From contig LUGG01000006.1 in assembly GCA_001683735.1 (NCBI GenBank), forward strand, positions 806,001 to 870,000: a stretch of 64,000 nt of DNA, written 5' to 3'. Position 1 is the first letter of the stretch. Each line of letters starts with the position of its first letter. This document shows positions 1 through 13,002 of this stretch, one piece after another. The position numbers were made by a program, and so were the translations under genes. The notes below the pieces were generated by a model, which was not told the origin of the DNA, did not search any database, and was given only the letters and a program-made list of their open reading frames with translations. This DNA comes from Grifola frondosa. Taxonomy: Eukaryota > Basidiomycota > Agaricomycetes > Polyporales > Grifolaceae.

Positions 1-230
1 CTCAGCACCAAGATATCCGAGCGTCTCCCCATTGAATTTGCAAAGCAAGGCTATCACGCTAGTAATTTCAACAGTATGTGAAGCAAATGATCCAGTGGTT
101 AGCTCATCGTGAGAAAGTGTGCTGGATGCAGGGATACTTGCATTGCCTCAAGACTCTCAATGGACAAACTGAACCACAGCTGGCAGCAGCCAATCGGATC
201 ATGGCACAGTCACGACAACTACTCAGATGA
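1..230 (+). other. possible C-terminal remnant of a transposon-type protein
   Basis: Two short open stretches lie before TOR. The first runs from base 1 to a stop near 72. The second lies in another frame, contains a W-L-x-H-R-E-K segment, and ends at a TGA at 228-230. Their composition, with the motif 'GYHASNF' followed by 'WLAHREK', reminds me of the C-termini of large fungal transposases. That resemblance is from memory and weak. No counterpart is found beside TOR copy B, so this sequence lies outside the duplication. It could equally be the 3' end of an unrelated gene cut by the window edge. Confidence 0.2.
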
Positions 231-275
231 TTTGAAGGATAATGAGACGCCCTAGTAGTTGGGACTTACTAGGGC

Positions 276-3200
276 ATGGCATCCATTACCCCCGCTACTC
301 AAGTCGATGTCTTGGACCAGATCTTCCAGGGTTTAAAGAACAAGAGCCACGACACTCGAGCTCAATGTGCTATCGACCTTCAACGCTATGTATGTCCCGG
401 CGTTCGCGTCTCTGTTCCTTATTTTCGTGTCTCATCATGCACAGGTTTCAATCACAGTGCCCGAGATGTCTCCAGATGCTGCTGCAAAGCTGTGGGAAGA
501 TACCATTAACAGGAGACTCTTTGATCTCGTTCATAGTCAGACAAATGTAGAGCAACTGGGTGGCATCCTTGCGATAGGTGTGTATATTATCTTCATGAGC
601 CGGCATTCGCGTCCTGACCGGAAACAGACTCCCTTCTGAGAGCCGAAGGAGAGATGATAGAATCCAAAAGCAATCTCTTCCGATTCTATAACTATGTGAA
701 GCACCTGCTTCCGAATCCCGACATTAATGTCATGCTTGCCGCATCGAAGACCCTCGGTCAGATCGCTGAAATGAGCGGTCCCGCGTTCGGTGATCACTTC
801 ATGGACTTTGAAGTCCAGGCTGCTATCGCTCTTCTCCAGGCGGACAAGCAAGAGCCAGGGAGGTACGCCGGCGTTCTCATCCTGAAGGAGCTCGCACGCA
901 ATAGCCCGACCTATTTCCACTCGCACATCGGTCTCGTATTCAACAAAATTCTTGTCCCGCTCCGCGACGCGCGAGTTATTGTCCGGGAGAGTGCGGCGGA
1001 GCTGCTCGCTGCATGTCTCGAAATTATTACGCAGCGAGAAAGACAGACGCGCAGCCCGTTCCTGCTAACGATATTGCAAGACGCGCAGATGGGCTTGAAG
1101 ATTCAACAGCCCGAGGTCATCCATGGATCATTGTTGACATATCGTGAACTGTTGCTGCATGGTGGAATGGTGTGCCTTCCTGGAAAGTTTGTTTGCTTCT
1201 TTACAATTCATTATTCTGTTTTAGTTCATGAAAGAGAATTTCCTGGATGCCGCTGAGCAAATCATGTACCAGAGGACGAATCGCGATGCGCTGGTTCGGA
1301 AGATGTCATCACATTGATCCCACTCTCGCCGTATATGATACCCAGACGTTCTCTGAACATTATTTGCATAAAGCCATGGCACACCTATTGGCCCAGCTCG
1401 AGAAACCGAACGAAAGATCTGTCGGTACGTTATCGTTCTCTCTGTTTCAAGTTATCTCTTGACGGAGGCGCAGCGTTCATCGCCATTGGCCATGTTGCAA
1501 CCGCCGTCGGAAGCGAAATGAAACCTTTCCTTGAATCTATTATGGCTCACATCAAGTCGGGACTGCAACAACGAGGGTGAGTAACGGTTCACGCGTCTCA
1601 TCATATCCACCTCATTACGATGAGCAGCAAGAAGAATGCACCGTCAGAGGAACCTATCTTCCAATGCGTCGGCATGCTTGCGTCCGCTGTCGGCCCGAAC
1701 TTGACCAAGCTCCTACATGATCAGCTAGACCTTATGTTTGCATGCGGACTTAGCGAGCCGCTGCGTCAAGCGTTTGTAGCAATAGCCAACCATATACCAC
1801 CTCTACTGAAGACCATTCAAGGTGGGTCACGAATGCATCCACTGATATTCGTTGTTGATAAGTGCATCAGACCGGTTACTTGATCTTCTCTCGTTCATCT
1901 TGAGTGGTCAGAGTTATAAACCGTTAGGCGCACCTCCGTCGCTGTTACGTGGAGACTCTGGCGCTCCGAGTAAGGATGGCCCCGTTTCAGAAGCAAGTAA
2001 TCCTGGTACTATATCGAAACGCATGGAATTGCTAAGGCATTTGCACAGGTAACAAGTAATTCCAGGAGTCCCGAGCTTGTCACTCTGGCATTGAACACTT
2101 TGGGCACATTCGACTTCAGCGGTGCGGTTAGACTCTTGTGAGCCACACGTACACTACCTGACAGGTTAACTCAGGACATGTCCTCAACGAGTTTGTGCGC
2201 AACTGCGCCCTCCCATTCCTGGATGACGATCACCCAGATGTTCGTCGCGCCGCCGCCTTGACCTGTTGTCGTCTGTTCATACGGGATCCGATATGCTACC
2301 AAGCGAGCAACCATTCCATCGAAATCATCAGTGATGTCATCGACAAGCTCATTACAGTTGCAATTGCCGATCCAGGTAGCACATCTCATCTGCATGAGGA
2401 CGCGCACTCACAATACCATTTTTATCGCAGATGCCAGCATTCGGCAAACGGTCCTGTCGTCGCTGCACGAGCGATTCGACAAGCACCTCGCGCAGGCCGA
2501 GAACGTGCGGTCGCTCTTCATCGCTGTCAACGACGAGGTCTTCGAGAACCGCATTATCGTAGTTGGGCTAATCGGCCGTTTAGCAATACACAATCCGGCA
2601 TACGTGATGCCCTCTCTTCGGAAAGCGCTGATCCAGCTCTTGACCGAGCTTGAGTATTCGACCGTCACGTACGTCACCCTATTCGCTGAACCATTGCTGC
2701 CCTTGTGTTGACGATATGACGAACAGACGGAATCGAGAAGAGTGCACGCGCCTGTTGACGCTCCTAGTTAGTGCTACCCAGAGGCTCATCAAGCCCTACG
2801 CCATCCCGATGCTGCGCGTGCTATTGCCGAAGGCCAACGACAACAACCCCACCGTTGCAGCGAATGTCCTCATGTGTCTCGGCGAGCTCTCGTGCGTCGG
2901 CGGTGAAGACGTGGTCCCGCACGTGCCGGAGCTCATGCAAGTGATCATGGCGAGGCTCGCCGACCCATCGCTCGTGAAAAGGGATGCCGCGTTACATACC
3001 CTGGGGCAAGTGTGCTCGAGCACGGGATACGTGATCGCACCGCTGGTGGAATATCCACAGTTACTGCAGATATTGAGCAGGATCTTGCGGACGGAGCTCA
3101 CTCAGTCGGTTCGCAGGGAAGTCATCAAGGTGCTGGGTATTCTGGGCGCCTTGGACCCTTACCGACGCAAGGTGGGCGTTCAGATGATATTTAAAGCGTT

Positions 3201-6200
3201 AATTTACATGCCATTTGTGTAGATCAAACCTGAGGATGAAAGCTCAAGCGAAACCTCGTCGAGTCTTGTCAACGCCGCAACTAAGAATATCACAGGAGCT
3301 TCTACGACCTCCGACGATTATTATCAGACTGTTGCCATCAACGCATTGCTGAATATCCTGAAGGACCAGTCCCTAAGCAATCAGCATCACAAAGTCATCG
3401 AGGCTATCATGTCGATCTTCAAGACGCAGGGACTCAAATGCGTCACGTTCCTATCTCAGGTAGATCCCCTCTACTTCCCTCTTCCTGTCTGATGAGCAAA
3501 AACTTCCGATTCTTAGATCATACCAGCATTCGCTGCAGTTGCACGGACGTCATCTTCTCGGATTCAGGTGTTCCACCTGGAACAGCTTGCCATTTTGGTG
3601 GGAATCATCAAGCAGCACGTTCATAACCACATGATGGAAATTTTCAGGCTCGTCCAGGAGCTATGGGACAATGTGTCTCTACAGTTGCCTCTGGTCTCGC
3701 TCATAGAAGCGTTGGGAAAGGCTCTCGACGCGGAATTCAAACCGCTCCTCCCCATGATTCTGCCTCCCATTTTGAAAGTCTTCGAAGGCGAGCTGAACGA
3801 AAAGACCACGAACACTCAGATCAAAATCTTCGATGCATTCATCACGTTCGGCGCGAACATTGAAGAATACCTTCAGCTTGTCATTCCAATTATTGTCAAG
3901 ACCTACGAGAGAACTGACGCAGTATTACCGCTTCGCAAGAAGGCGATCCAGACAATAGATGGGCTCTCCAGGAGGGTCAACTTTTCTGATCACGCGTCGC
4001 GGATCATCCACCCACTGGTTCGAGTGCTGATGCTTGCCAACAATGAGCTTCGCGTTGCGGCAATGGACACCTTATGCTCTTTGATCATCCAGTTGGGATC
4101 CGATTTCGCCATCTTCGTGCCCACTATCAACAAGGTAGAGTTTGTTCGATGGACATCGTTTCAAATGTATTTATCTTCTCAAACAGGGTATGTCGCATAA
4201 CCGGATATCTCACCCTAGATACGAGAATCTCATCAGCAAGCTTCTGCACGGAGAACGGTTGCCGCAAGAGGCATCAGTGCTAGAGATGTGGGTGGTCCTA
4301 TCTAACTCCTTTACATTCTCGACTAGACATCTCTTCCAGTGCAAGCGACAGCTCCAAGGCAGCCGATTTCCAGGCTCCTGCGGAAGCAACGAAGATGACT
4401 GTTAACCAGCAGCATCTGAAGCAGGCATGGGACGTATCGCAAGTCTCGACCAAAGACGACTGGATGGAATGGATGCACAATTGTCCGTAGAATTCATGAA
4501 GGAGTCCCCCTCGCATGCTTTGCGTGCGTGCATGAGCTTGGTCGATGTTCACCAGCCACTTGCGAAGGAGCTTTTCAATGCTGCATTTATTTCATGCTGG
4601 GGAGAACTGTATGACCAATACCAGGTACTGGCTTTCGCGTACGTTTTCTCATCTATTCCATTGATCTCTGGTGTGTTTAAATAGGAAGATCTCGTCCGAT
4701 CCATTGATTTTGCGATCACCTCTGCACCCTCAGAGCTCGTACATCGGCTGCTTAATCTCGCCGAATTTATGGAACACGAGGAGAAAGCGCTACCTATTGA
4801 AAACCGGACTCTTGGAGAATATGCCATGAAGTACCATGCATATGCGAAGGCTCTGCATTACAAAGAACTCGAGTTCTTCACCGAGACATCGCCCACCATT
4901 ATCGAAGCCCTCATCAGCATCAATTCAAAGCTCCAGCAGCACGATGCTGCTTGGGGAACGCTTCTCATTGCTCGCGAACAGTACGACGTGAGCAAGCATG
5001 AGGAATGGTACGAACGACTCGGCAGATGGCAAGAAGCTCTTGACACCTACGACAAGAAGGCCTTCGAGGACCCCGACTCACTGGACGTCGCAATAGGGAG
5101 GATGAAGTGTCTGCACGCCCTCGGTGAATGGGATCAACTTGCCATCCAGGTGGAAGAAAACTGGGCAAACGCCAGTCATGAGGACCGTAGGGAAATTGCG
5201 CCTATGGCTGCTGCTGCTGCGTGGTCTCTCAACGACTGGGATTCGATGGATGAATACATCGCCACCATGAAACCTGATTCTGCGGATCGACCGTTCTACC
5301 GTGCTATATTGGCTGTTCATCAGAATCAATTCCCTAAAGCAATGGCTCAGATTGCGAAAGCTCGAGACCTCTTGGACCCTGAGCTGACTTCGTTGGTGGG
5401 CGAGAGCTATGGTCGATCATATAAGTGAGTTTCGACGGTCAATACTCATGAAAAGAGCTGATGTAATGTCCAGCACGATGGTTCGAGCGCAAATGCTTTC
5501 TGAATTGGAAGAGATTATTGCGTACAAGCAACATGCAGATCAGCCGGAACGCCAAGCAGCCACGAGGAAAACTTGGATGAAGAGGTATAATCACTATGTC
5601 TATGGCGTGGACCGTTAATAACAATGTCACCAGGCTACAAGGTTGTCAGCCGGATGTAGAGGTTTGGCAAAGAATTCTTCAGGTCCGAGCATTGGTTCTC
5701 AGTCCTGAAGACGATCCCGTCATGTGGATCAAGTTCGCCAATCTCTGCCGTGAATCGGATCGCATGTTCTTGGCAGAGAAGACAATTAACTCACTTCTGA
5801 CTCCCGAAAGAGTAAGTCGTATACTTTGTCATCTCAGTGACTCGTTCTGAACGATATGCAGCTCCAGCAGCAGTTCCACGGTGGCAACCAATATGCCAAG
5901 GCGCCTCCGATGGTTGTATATGCACATTTGAAGTATATGTGGGCATGTGGCTCGAGAGAAGAGACATTAAACTACTTGCGTCAGTTTTCCACTGATCTCT
6001 CAAGAGATCTGCAATCGGGACAAGGGATCGAGTGACTGGCGAACCAGTCGGCAATAGCCAGCTTGATGAGCTCTCGCGTCTCCTTGCACGCTGCCACTAC
6101 AAACAAGGTGAATGGCAGTTCGCACTGAAGGAGGAATGGAGTACTGTAAGTAGCACTAGTCCGCATCTTCCTTTTCAACTAATTCGTGGCATTTGAAGCG

Positions 6201-8990
6201 AAACATCAAGGACATCCTACATTCATACTACCTCGCGACGTACTATGACACAGCCTGGTATAAAGCCTGGCATACATGGGCACTGGCCAACTTCGAGGTC
6301 GTCGGCTACCTGGAAAGCCAACACTCGATCAAGACGGGGGATGTCCCTGGCGACGAATTAGCAGCTCACATCGTTCAAGCAGTTGAAGGTATGCTGTATC
6401 TTTCTGATGCAATGCTCTCACTGTCTGACCAAGTTTCCCAGGTTTCTTCCGCTCAATTTCGCTGAGGAACGAGAATACTTTGCAGGACACCTTACGACTG
6501 CTGACGTTGTGGTTTAAGTACGGAAGCCATGATGATGTCAGCCATGCTATGACGCACGGCTTTGCAGACGTGGAGGTCGATACCTGGTTGGAAGTCATAC
6601 CTCAGGTGAGCTCATATTTGAGGTGAAAATTTCAAGGTACTCAAGTGGTATAGATCATTGCACGCATTCAAACACCTAGCGCTAACATTCGACGTGATAT
6701 TAACAATCTGCTCACCAGCGTCGGAAAAGAACACCCTCAAGCTCTCGTGTATCCTGTCACTGTTGCTTCCAAGTCTTCAAGCGCAGTCAGAAAGGGCGCC
6801 GCGCTCGAGATTATGAACCGCATGAAAGTTCATAGTGGAGCGATCGTAGAAGAGGTGAACGTTCTCTCCATCAATAAGCGATGTGTTCTTCCTGATCAAT
6901 ATTGGCAGGCTCTCCTAGTCAGTCATGAACTCATCCGTGTGGCCATTCTATGGCATGAGCTATGGCATGAAGGACTGGAAGAAGCATCACGGTTATACTT
7001 CACTGACCATAACCCGAGGGAATGATTGCCTTTTTGGAGCCTCTGCATGAAATACTAGAAGCGGTTCGTGTCGACTTGTGACGTCCGCAATCGCTGGCTC
7101 ATCTTTTAATAGGGTCCAAAGACTGCCCGAGAAACCTCGTTCACGCAAGTCTTCGGAAGAGATCTACACGAAGCCCGCGAAGCTTGTCGACGTTTCAACA
7201 TCTATGGCGAGAAACGAGATCTAGAGAAGGCATGGGAAATTTATTATGGAGTAGGATACTTTCTCTTTAGACAGTCTCTTGCTGATCTAACAATATGCTG
7301 CCGATTTCAGGTCTTCAAGAAGATCGAGAAGCAATTACCGCAGATGACAACATTAGACCTTCAGTACGTTTCACCAGAACTGCTGAAAGCACGCAATCTC
7401 CATCTGGCTGTTCCCGGTATGTCAAATTCAGGTGACCTCCTTAGACGTCGCTGAAGCATTCCGTTTCGCCGACAGGCACTTATCAAAGTGGGAAACCGGT
7501 GATCACCATTGCGAGCTTCGCCACGAAGTTGGCCGTCATTTCATCTAAACAACGGCCACGTCAATTATCTCTCAAGGGCAGTGATGGCAGGGACTATCAG
7601 TATTTGCTGAAAGGTTCGTCCTTCCATTGCTTGATGAAGGTATGATTCACACTGATACCTATGTAGGCCATGAGGATCTTAGACAAGACGAACGAGTCAT
7701 GCAACTGTTTAGTCTAGTTAACAACCTCCTTGCTGTCGACACGGCCTGTTTCAAGCGACGTCTGCATATCCAACGATTCCCAGTCACCCCCTAGCTCCTA
7801 ATGCCGGTCTTCTTGGTTGGGTCAAAGACAGTGACACGCTACACGTCTTAGTTCGTGACTACCGAGACTCTCGAAAGGTCCTTTTGAATATAGAATATCG
7901 ACTGATGCTTCAGGTGATTTCCACATCCCAAGTAACATACACGATCATTGATCACGTTTCCCTTAAACAGATGGCACCCGACTACGAGAACCTCATACTT
8001 CTGCAGAAAATCGAGGTGTTCGAGTACGCGCTAGAAAATACCACCGGCCAAGACCTGTATCGGGTATTATGGCTCAAGAGTGCTAATTCAGAGCACTGGC
8101 TGGAGCGCCGTGCAACGTATACCCGATCGCTTGCCGTGAACAGCATGGTCGGCCATATCCTCGGATTGGTGATCGGCACCCCTCTAATCTTATGCTCGAA
8201 CGGAACACTGGCAAGGTGGTGCATGTTGACTTCGGAGACTGTTTCGAGGTTGCTATGCATCGTGAGAAGTTCCCGGAGAAGATACCGTTTCGCTTAACGA
8301 GGATGCTCACGCATGCGATGGAGGTCTGTGGTATCGAGGGAAGCTTCAGGAATACGTGCGAGATTAGCATGAAGGTTCTCAGAGAGAACAAGGAATCTCT
8401 CATGGCTGTCTTGGAGGCCTTTGTGTATGACCCATTAATCAACTGGAGGTTGATGCAAACCGACGTTGATAGCCGTCGGACGGAAGGTATGGATGATTTT
8501 ATTTTATTTGAGTTCGCGCGCTTACCATGTTATTCAGGGTCAGACAGTGGGCGTGCGGCGGATCTTGCCCGCGTAGCGCTTATCCCCAAGGCCCTAGTCG
8601 CAAGTTGAAGGCAGATGAGAATGATATCTTCAATGGTCCGTTCCTAGATTGAGGACAACGCTCTTTTGCTAATATTCAGTGCAGAGGCCCAGGAAGTTCG
8701 GAATGAGCGCGCATTGTTCGTATACAACAGAGTACAAAACAAACTTACCGGTATGTTCTTGGACTATTTATGCAGATAATCTAATATCGATCACCTTGCA
8801 ACCTCCAGGCCGCGATTTCAACCCAGATGTTGTCTTGCCCGTCGCTACACATGTAGACAAGCTTATCAACCAAGCGACGTCGCTAGAAAACCTCTGTCAA
8901 TGTTTCTCCGGATGGTACGCACTTCTTGATTTCGTTGCTCGTTCCATTTGCTGATTGTTGGCTGTCCGACATAGGTGTGCATTTTGGTGA
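276..8990 (+). CDS. TOR1: TOR serine/threonine kinase (PIKK family), copy A, with frameshifts
   Basis: This is the target-of-rapamycin kinase, the catalytic core of TORC1/TORC2 that couples nutrients to growth. Order seen: N-terminal start ([11 protein letters not shown]) at 276, HEAT-repeat helices through about 4400, FAT domain (about 4430-6600), FRB domain (about 6850-7250, with the [18 protein letters not shown] signature and the AWEIYY tryptophan), kinase domain (about 7490-8480, with HVDFGD), and FATC ending SGW-CAFW. The last intron is 8915-8974 and the stop is 8988-8990. Many introns of about 50-60 bp interrupt it. Against copy B, copy A has one- or two-base losses near 1305, 1318, 4480, 6020, 7014, 7786 (giving a stop at 7792-7794), 8167 and 8577. 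The 8167 loss falls in the catalytic loop G-D-R-H-P-S-N. Either this copy is a pseudogene or the consensus has errors; the N-terminal third reads well. Identity as TOR is certain; functionality is not. Confidence 0.93.
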
Positions 8991-9440
8991 TCAATGTTTC
9001 GTGTATCTATATAATTGTTCGGACGGTTTTTCTGCCATTTATCCATTAGCTGTATATTATTATTAGGACTAAGAAGCCTCCCACGACCGCATCCTCCTTA
9101 ACGGAATTTTGGCATCAGCATGGTTCCTACATACCTCAGACACTTGAATCCAGGCACGAATAACATCAGTCGGAGCCTAGCTTGAAACGTTCCCCTCCTC
9201 ATTCCTCATATTAGTTGTCTGGATGGTCAATCACCGGAGAACATGAATTATTACGTTGCAAGTCAACATTCATTTGAGTGAACGGTAAGGCTGGAACCCT
9301 GTGTAAATGATGCTCTAGATACATACTGAATTCATAATGATGCAACAATATTAGCTCTCTTTATCATAAAGTCCAGAAGACCGAGTGTCCGCAAAAGCTA
9401 CATTGATGTTCTAAGAATTAGTGTGGGCGTGGCTGTCCGA

Positions 9441-9776
9441 TTATGTAGGATAATGGGTATGAGTGATTATGCGGTTCGTAGGGTGATGAAGCCGACGACT
9501 CGAAGGACAGCATCGAGTCTCAGCGAAGCGGATGCTGCGACGTTTGGCGGTGAGAATGACGAAGTCCTCAGGCAGGATGGAAGCACGCTGATTTTTTCGC
9601 GTCATCTGGCTGACGGATTTCCAGGCGCGAATGATGCGCCGTTCAATGAACTTCTTGCACGACATTCTACGAGGCGAATGCAGAGTCAGCAAAAATGCCC
9701 ATGCGGATAAGGAATCCTAAATTTACCGTGGCTTTTCCGTAGTAAGAAAGGACACTGTGATGTAGCGAGAAGCCAT
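9441..9776 (-). CDS. small basic protein of unknown function, copy A
   Basis: This gene is convergent with TOR copy A. Exon 1 begins at the ATG at 9776 (MASRYITVSFL). A GT-AG intron of about 60 bp follows, and exon 2 begins with MSCKKFIERR and stays open to 9441. The predicted product is about 90 residues, rich in R and K, with no signal peptide or membrane segment. The same two-exon structure and nearly the same protein occur downstream of TOR copy B (52753-53011), where it stops about 25 residues earlier. I do not recognise the family. Conservation of the frame and splice sites in both copies supports a real gene, but recent duplication alone could explain it. Confidence 0.5.
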
Positions 9777-10359
9777 AAGGAATGTGAGGTAGAGAGAGGC
9801 GACGTTCGAGGGAATTTGATATGGGAGTTGTTACAAAACAGCTTGACAGTAATTAAGATATTAAAAAGTCGTCACAGACGAATATACAAGGCCTTTCCGG
9901 GGCGGATGTGGATTTGGCAGGAGCGCAAGGGTCTGTCAGACGTGATGGCAAGTCCTTTATATTCGTCGCGCAGTATTTCCCAGCGTCTGCCGCACAATGT
10001 GCGGCGTATCCATACTTACTAGTACAATGGACAGTTGCCAGCCGAGAAAGACATTCTGTTTGTGCACGACCTCCTCGAGCCGGCGAACAACAAAATACAA
10101 TAGCCACATTGTTTCCGCAGGCGGCAGAACGTAAACGACTGCCTATTTCGGACAATCACGTGATGGAGCTCATACCATGGGGAATTCGGATTTCTATTCG
10201 CTGGAGTTCAAATTGTCAGGGCAGGGTTCGGGAGGACAATCGGTACTTTCAATTGTTCAATGTTATTTTCAAAGCAAGCATTTATAAATTGGGAGCTCCT
10301 CCCGTGGCCCGAGTAGCGAGCGAACCACTTGTCTGCAACACAACCAGCGAAGTATGCCC

Positions 10360-12555
10360 TCAGAACTTCAAGACGGCTCGCTTCGCGTCACGCTCCTCTT
10401 TGAGTGTGGATATCTCCCTCACCTCAATGACTTTGAATGGCCACGTGAGCCAGCTTCCCCCGCTCCGCATGATCTGGAGACCCATCTCCTCAAGGAGGTC
10501 ATCTACAGCCTGCGGCCACCTGAAAAAAGGGAACGTCAGCGGTGCAGAATGACAGAGAAGAACCGTCAAAGTGCTGACGTCCAGAATGCAATGGAACTCG
10601 TGTAGCTTTCATTCACCGACAATAGCATGTCGGGTTGCGCTGCCGTATCCACGCCGCCGAGCGCTCCGCGTCCGCACACGCGTCTTCTACCGTAGGGGGG
10701 AGCCGCATCGCATCGCCGCGGAAGTAGGACGCGATCCAGTGCGCGATCACCTCACACACGTAGCCGTTGTTCGTAGTGAACTGCAGCGCGTCAGCTGACG
10801 CAAGAGGACACACATGTGCGTACACACCACAGAGCCGTTGAGCGCGAAGTCGCGGCGGGCGATGTTCTTCGCTGGCACAAGGCCGCGATAGATCGCGTTG
10901 GCCCACTGTTGCGTGTCCGGATGCGCATGCGGCGGGTTTGCTAGCGTAGTGTAGTCCCAGTGGTAAGTGCGCGCATTCGATGGCGGGTGTCGCTGCATGC
11001 CGACCTCCTCGCGTGTTTTGGCTGCAAGAGAATGTTAAGATGGATGCAGCCGTAAAACAAGGGCGTAGCTGACCGTCAAAGATGCCGCCCCACGAAGACA
11101 CGTATCCTGTCGCCAGGATCACCGCCGCGGCGCGGAGCACCCTTCCATCGCTCAGGATGATGGAGCGGCCGTCTGCTCCGTATGATTCCATGCGCGCAGG
11201 TGCGGCAAGGCTGATCTTGCCGTCGTTGACGAGCGAGTGGAAGCTGTTCGGGCGGGGCGCACCCTCATCATTGACGCGGACGCTCCAGAATGGCGAGTGG
11301 ATGCGGCGCAGAGGGGAGTCCTTTGGGACGCCGAGCGCTTGGAACTGCGTGGTTTCAACATCGTGTCCATTGGGAGAGCATTACAGTGAGGGACGTACGG
11401 AGCTCTCCACCAATGCATTCCAGAAGTAGTAGACGAGCTTGCTGCCGAGCCATGTCGTATGCAAGAAACGCCTAACGAAATGTCAGATGGACCAACGGCA
11501 CAGAAGACGATACCCTCACTCCAGTCTCGTGCGCAGATGTATGTGAGGTGAGAGCACAGATAATAATCTGTACAATGTTCGTCACAATCAAAATTGTAGA
11601 ATGGCAGAACATTATATTTACCTGCTCTTCCGAATAAAATCTGGCAATGGTTTCGTGCTGGCGAGAAACGCATCGGTTGTCTCAAATACGACAGTGACAT
11701 TCCGACCTTCATTTGCAAGATAGGCTGCGATGCTAGGAGGGAATGCAATATCGTGAGAAATGGTGTTTTCAGGACACGTTCGGCGGGAGCTTACTCTTGT
11801 GCTGATTTTCCACCTCCAACGATGCAATCGACCCTGCTTCGCTTCCTTCGTTTTGTTGGGGTCCAATTGCAGCCATAAGGTCATCCATTCGCGATCTGAA
11901 CTCCGAGGAATGAAATACGGGGCCGGTGAAGTGTGCGGCTTTAGCTGCACGTGGAGACAACATATCTGGGATTTTTGGGTTGCTGCATCCCTGGAGAAAA
12001 CATATTGAGCTAGGTGTAAAATCAGATCGGTGCCAATTCTTACACCAGTGCATAAAACGATGCGAGAATATGTTACAACCTCTTGTGCGCCCGTTTTCTT
12101 GTCGCTGATGCTGATCAGCCATTTCCCGATGTCATCGCGCCGAATGTTCACCACTTCAGCCTCAAATCGAATCTTCCCTTCCAAAAACTTGTCAGCGAAA
12201 GTTTCCAGATATTTCTGCATGTCGTCCCCAGTGAGTCTTCCGCCCCTATTATCTGGTGGGGGCATCGGCAAAGCAGAATAACGATATTCGCCATGCACGC
12301 TGTTCGCAGTAGCGCTTAGTGAAATTGTGTGTGTGATATCAATAAGTGAACTTACTTATTTATTTGAAGGCCAGGATAGACACGCTCTTTAGCCCATACG
12401 CCACCGATGGACTTGTCCCGAGTGAGGACTTCAACACTAGCAAATCCATCTTGAAGTAGCGTGTAGGCGGTAATAAGACCCGCCATTCCTGCACCAATAA
12501 CTCCTACAGTTTCCGTACGAGGATCAGTCACATCGAGTGGAATTGAAGGAGCCAT
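10360..12555 (-). CDS. FAD-dependent flavin monooxygenase (FMO-like)
   Basis: Flavin monooxygenases bind FAD and NADPH and oxygenate soft nucleophiles; the substrate here is unknown. The start at 12555 leads into the dinucleotide-binding motif G-V-I-G-A-G-M-A-G near residue 18, then IGGVWAKERVYPGL, which is typical of the fungal family. A first intron follows at about 12300-12353. Later exons carry HGEYRY, a second Rossmann-type stretch (ATGYVSSWGG, near 11100), a catalytic-domain end (VCEVIAHWIASYF) and the usual tail MRSGGSWLTWPFK, ending at 10360. Frames shift between about 11150 and 11750, so exact exons there are uncertain and one or more indels are likely. The gene is missing from TOR arm B. 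It points away from the nuclease-like gene and probably shares the 12556-13002 promoter region with it. Confidence 0.82.
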
Positions 12556-13002
12556 GAGTTAGGGGGCAGCGACGTGTCTTTGGAGGTAGCACTTTTAAGT
12601 CTGCCAAAGAGCGCCACTGCGGAAGCAGTACGTCTCCGCCGGCGGATGTAAACACACGGAGGCATTCGGTAGTGTTTCAGCGCCAGCGGAACTGGAGCAT
12701 AATTTGCATCTGAGTTGCATGAACGAGAACAAGTGCCATTCCAAGCGTAGATACTGCATCTGAAAGCAATTAATACGCCGAACAAGCAGAAAGATTTCGA
12801 CCGCCATTTTAGCGCCTAAGACGCTCAATGAACGGTCACGTGAGCAGACAAACCCGATCAGGTGCCCCTGAGTCGCGAAGCAAGGTTGGACAGAGACCTC
12901 ACTTCCGCCCCTGCCTCCCTCCTGAGATCAGACGCAACATACCGCAAAATTCAGAAGTCCATGCTTGCAATTGTCCTCGTTTTGACTACAATTCTTTGAA
13001 GG

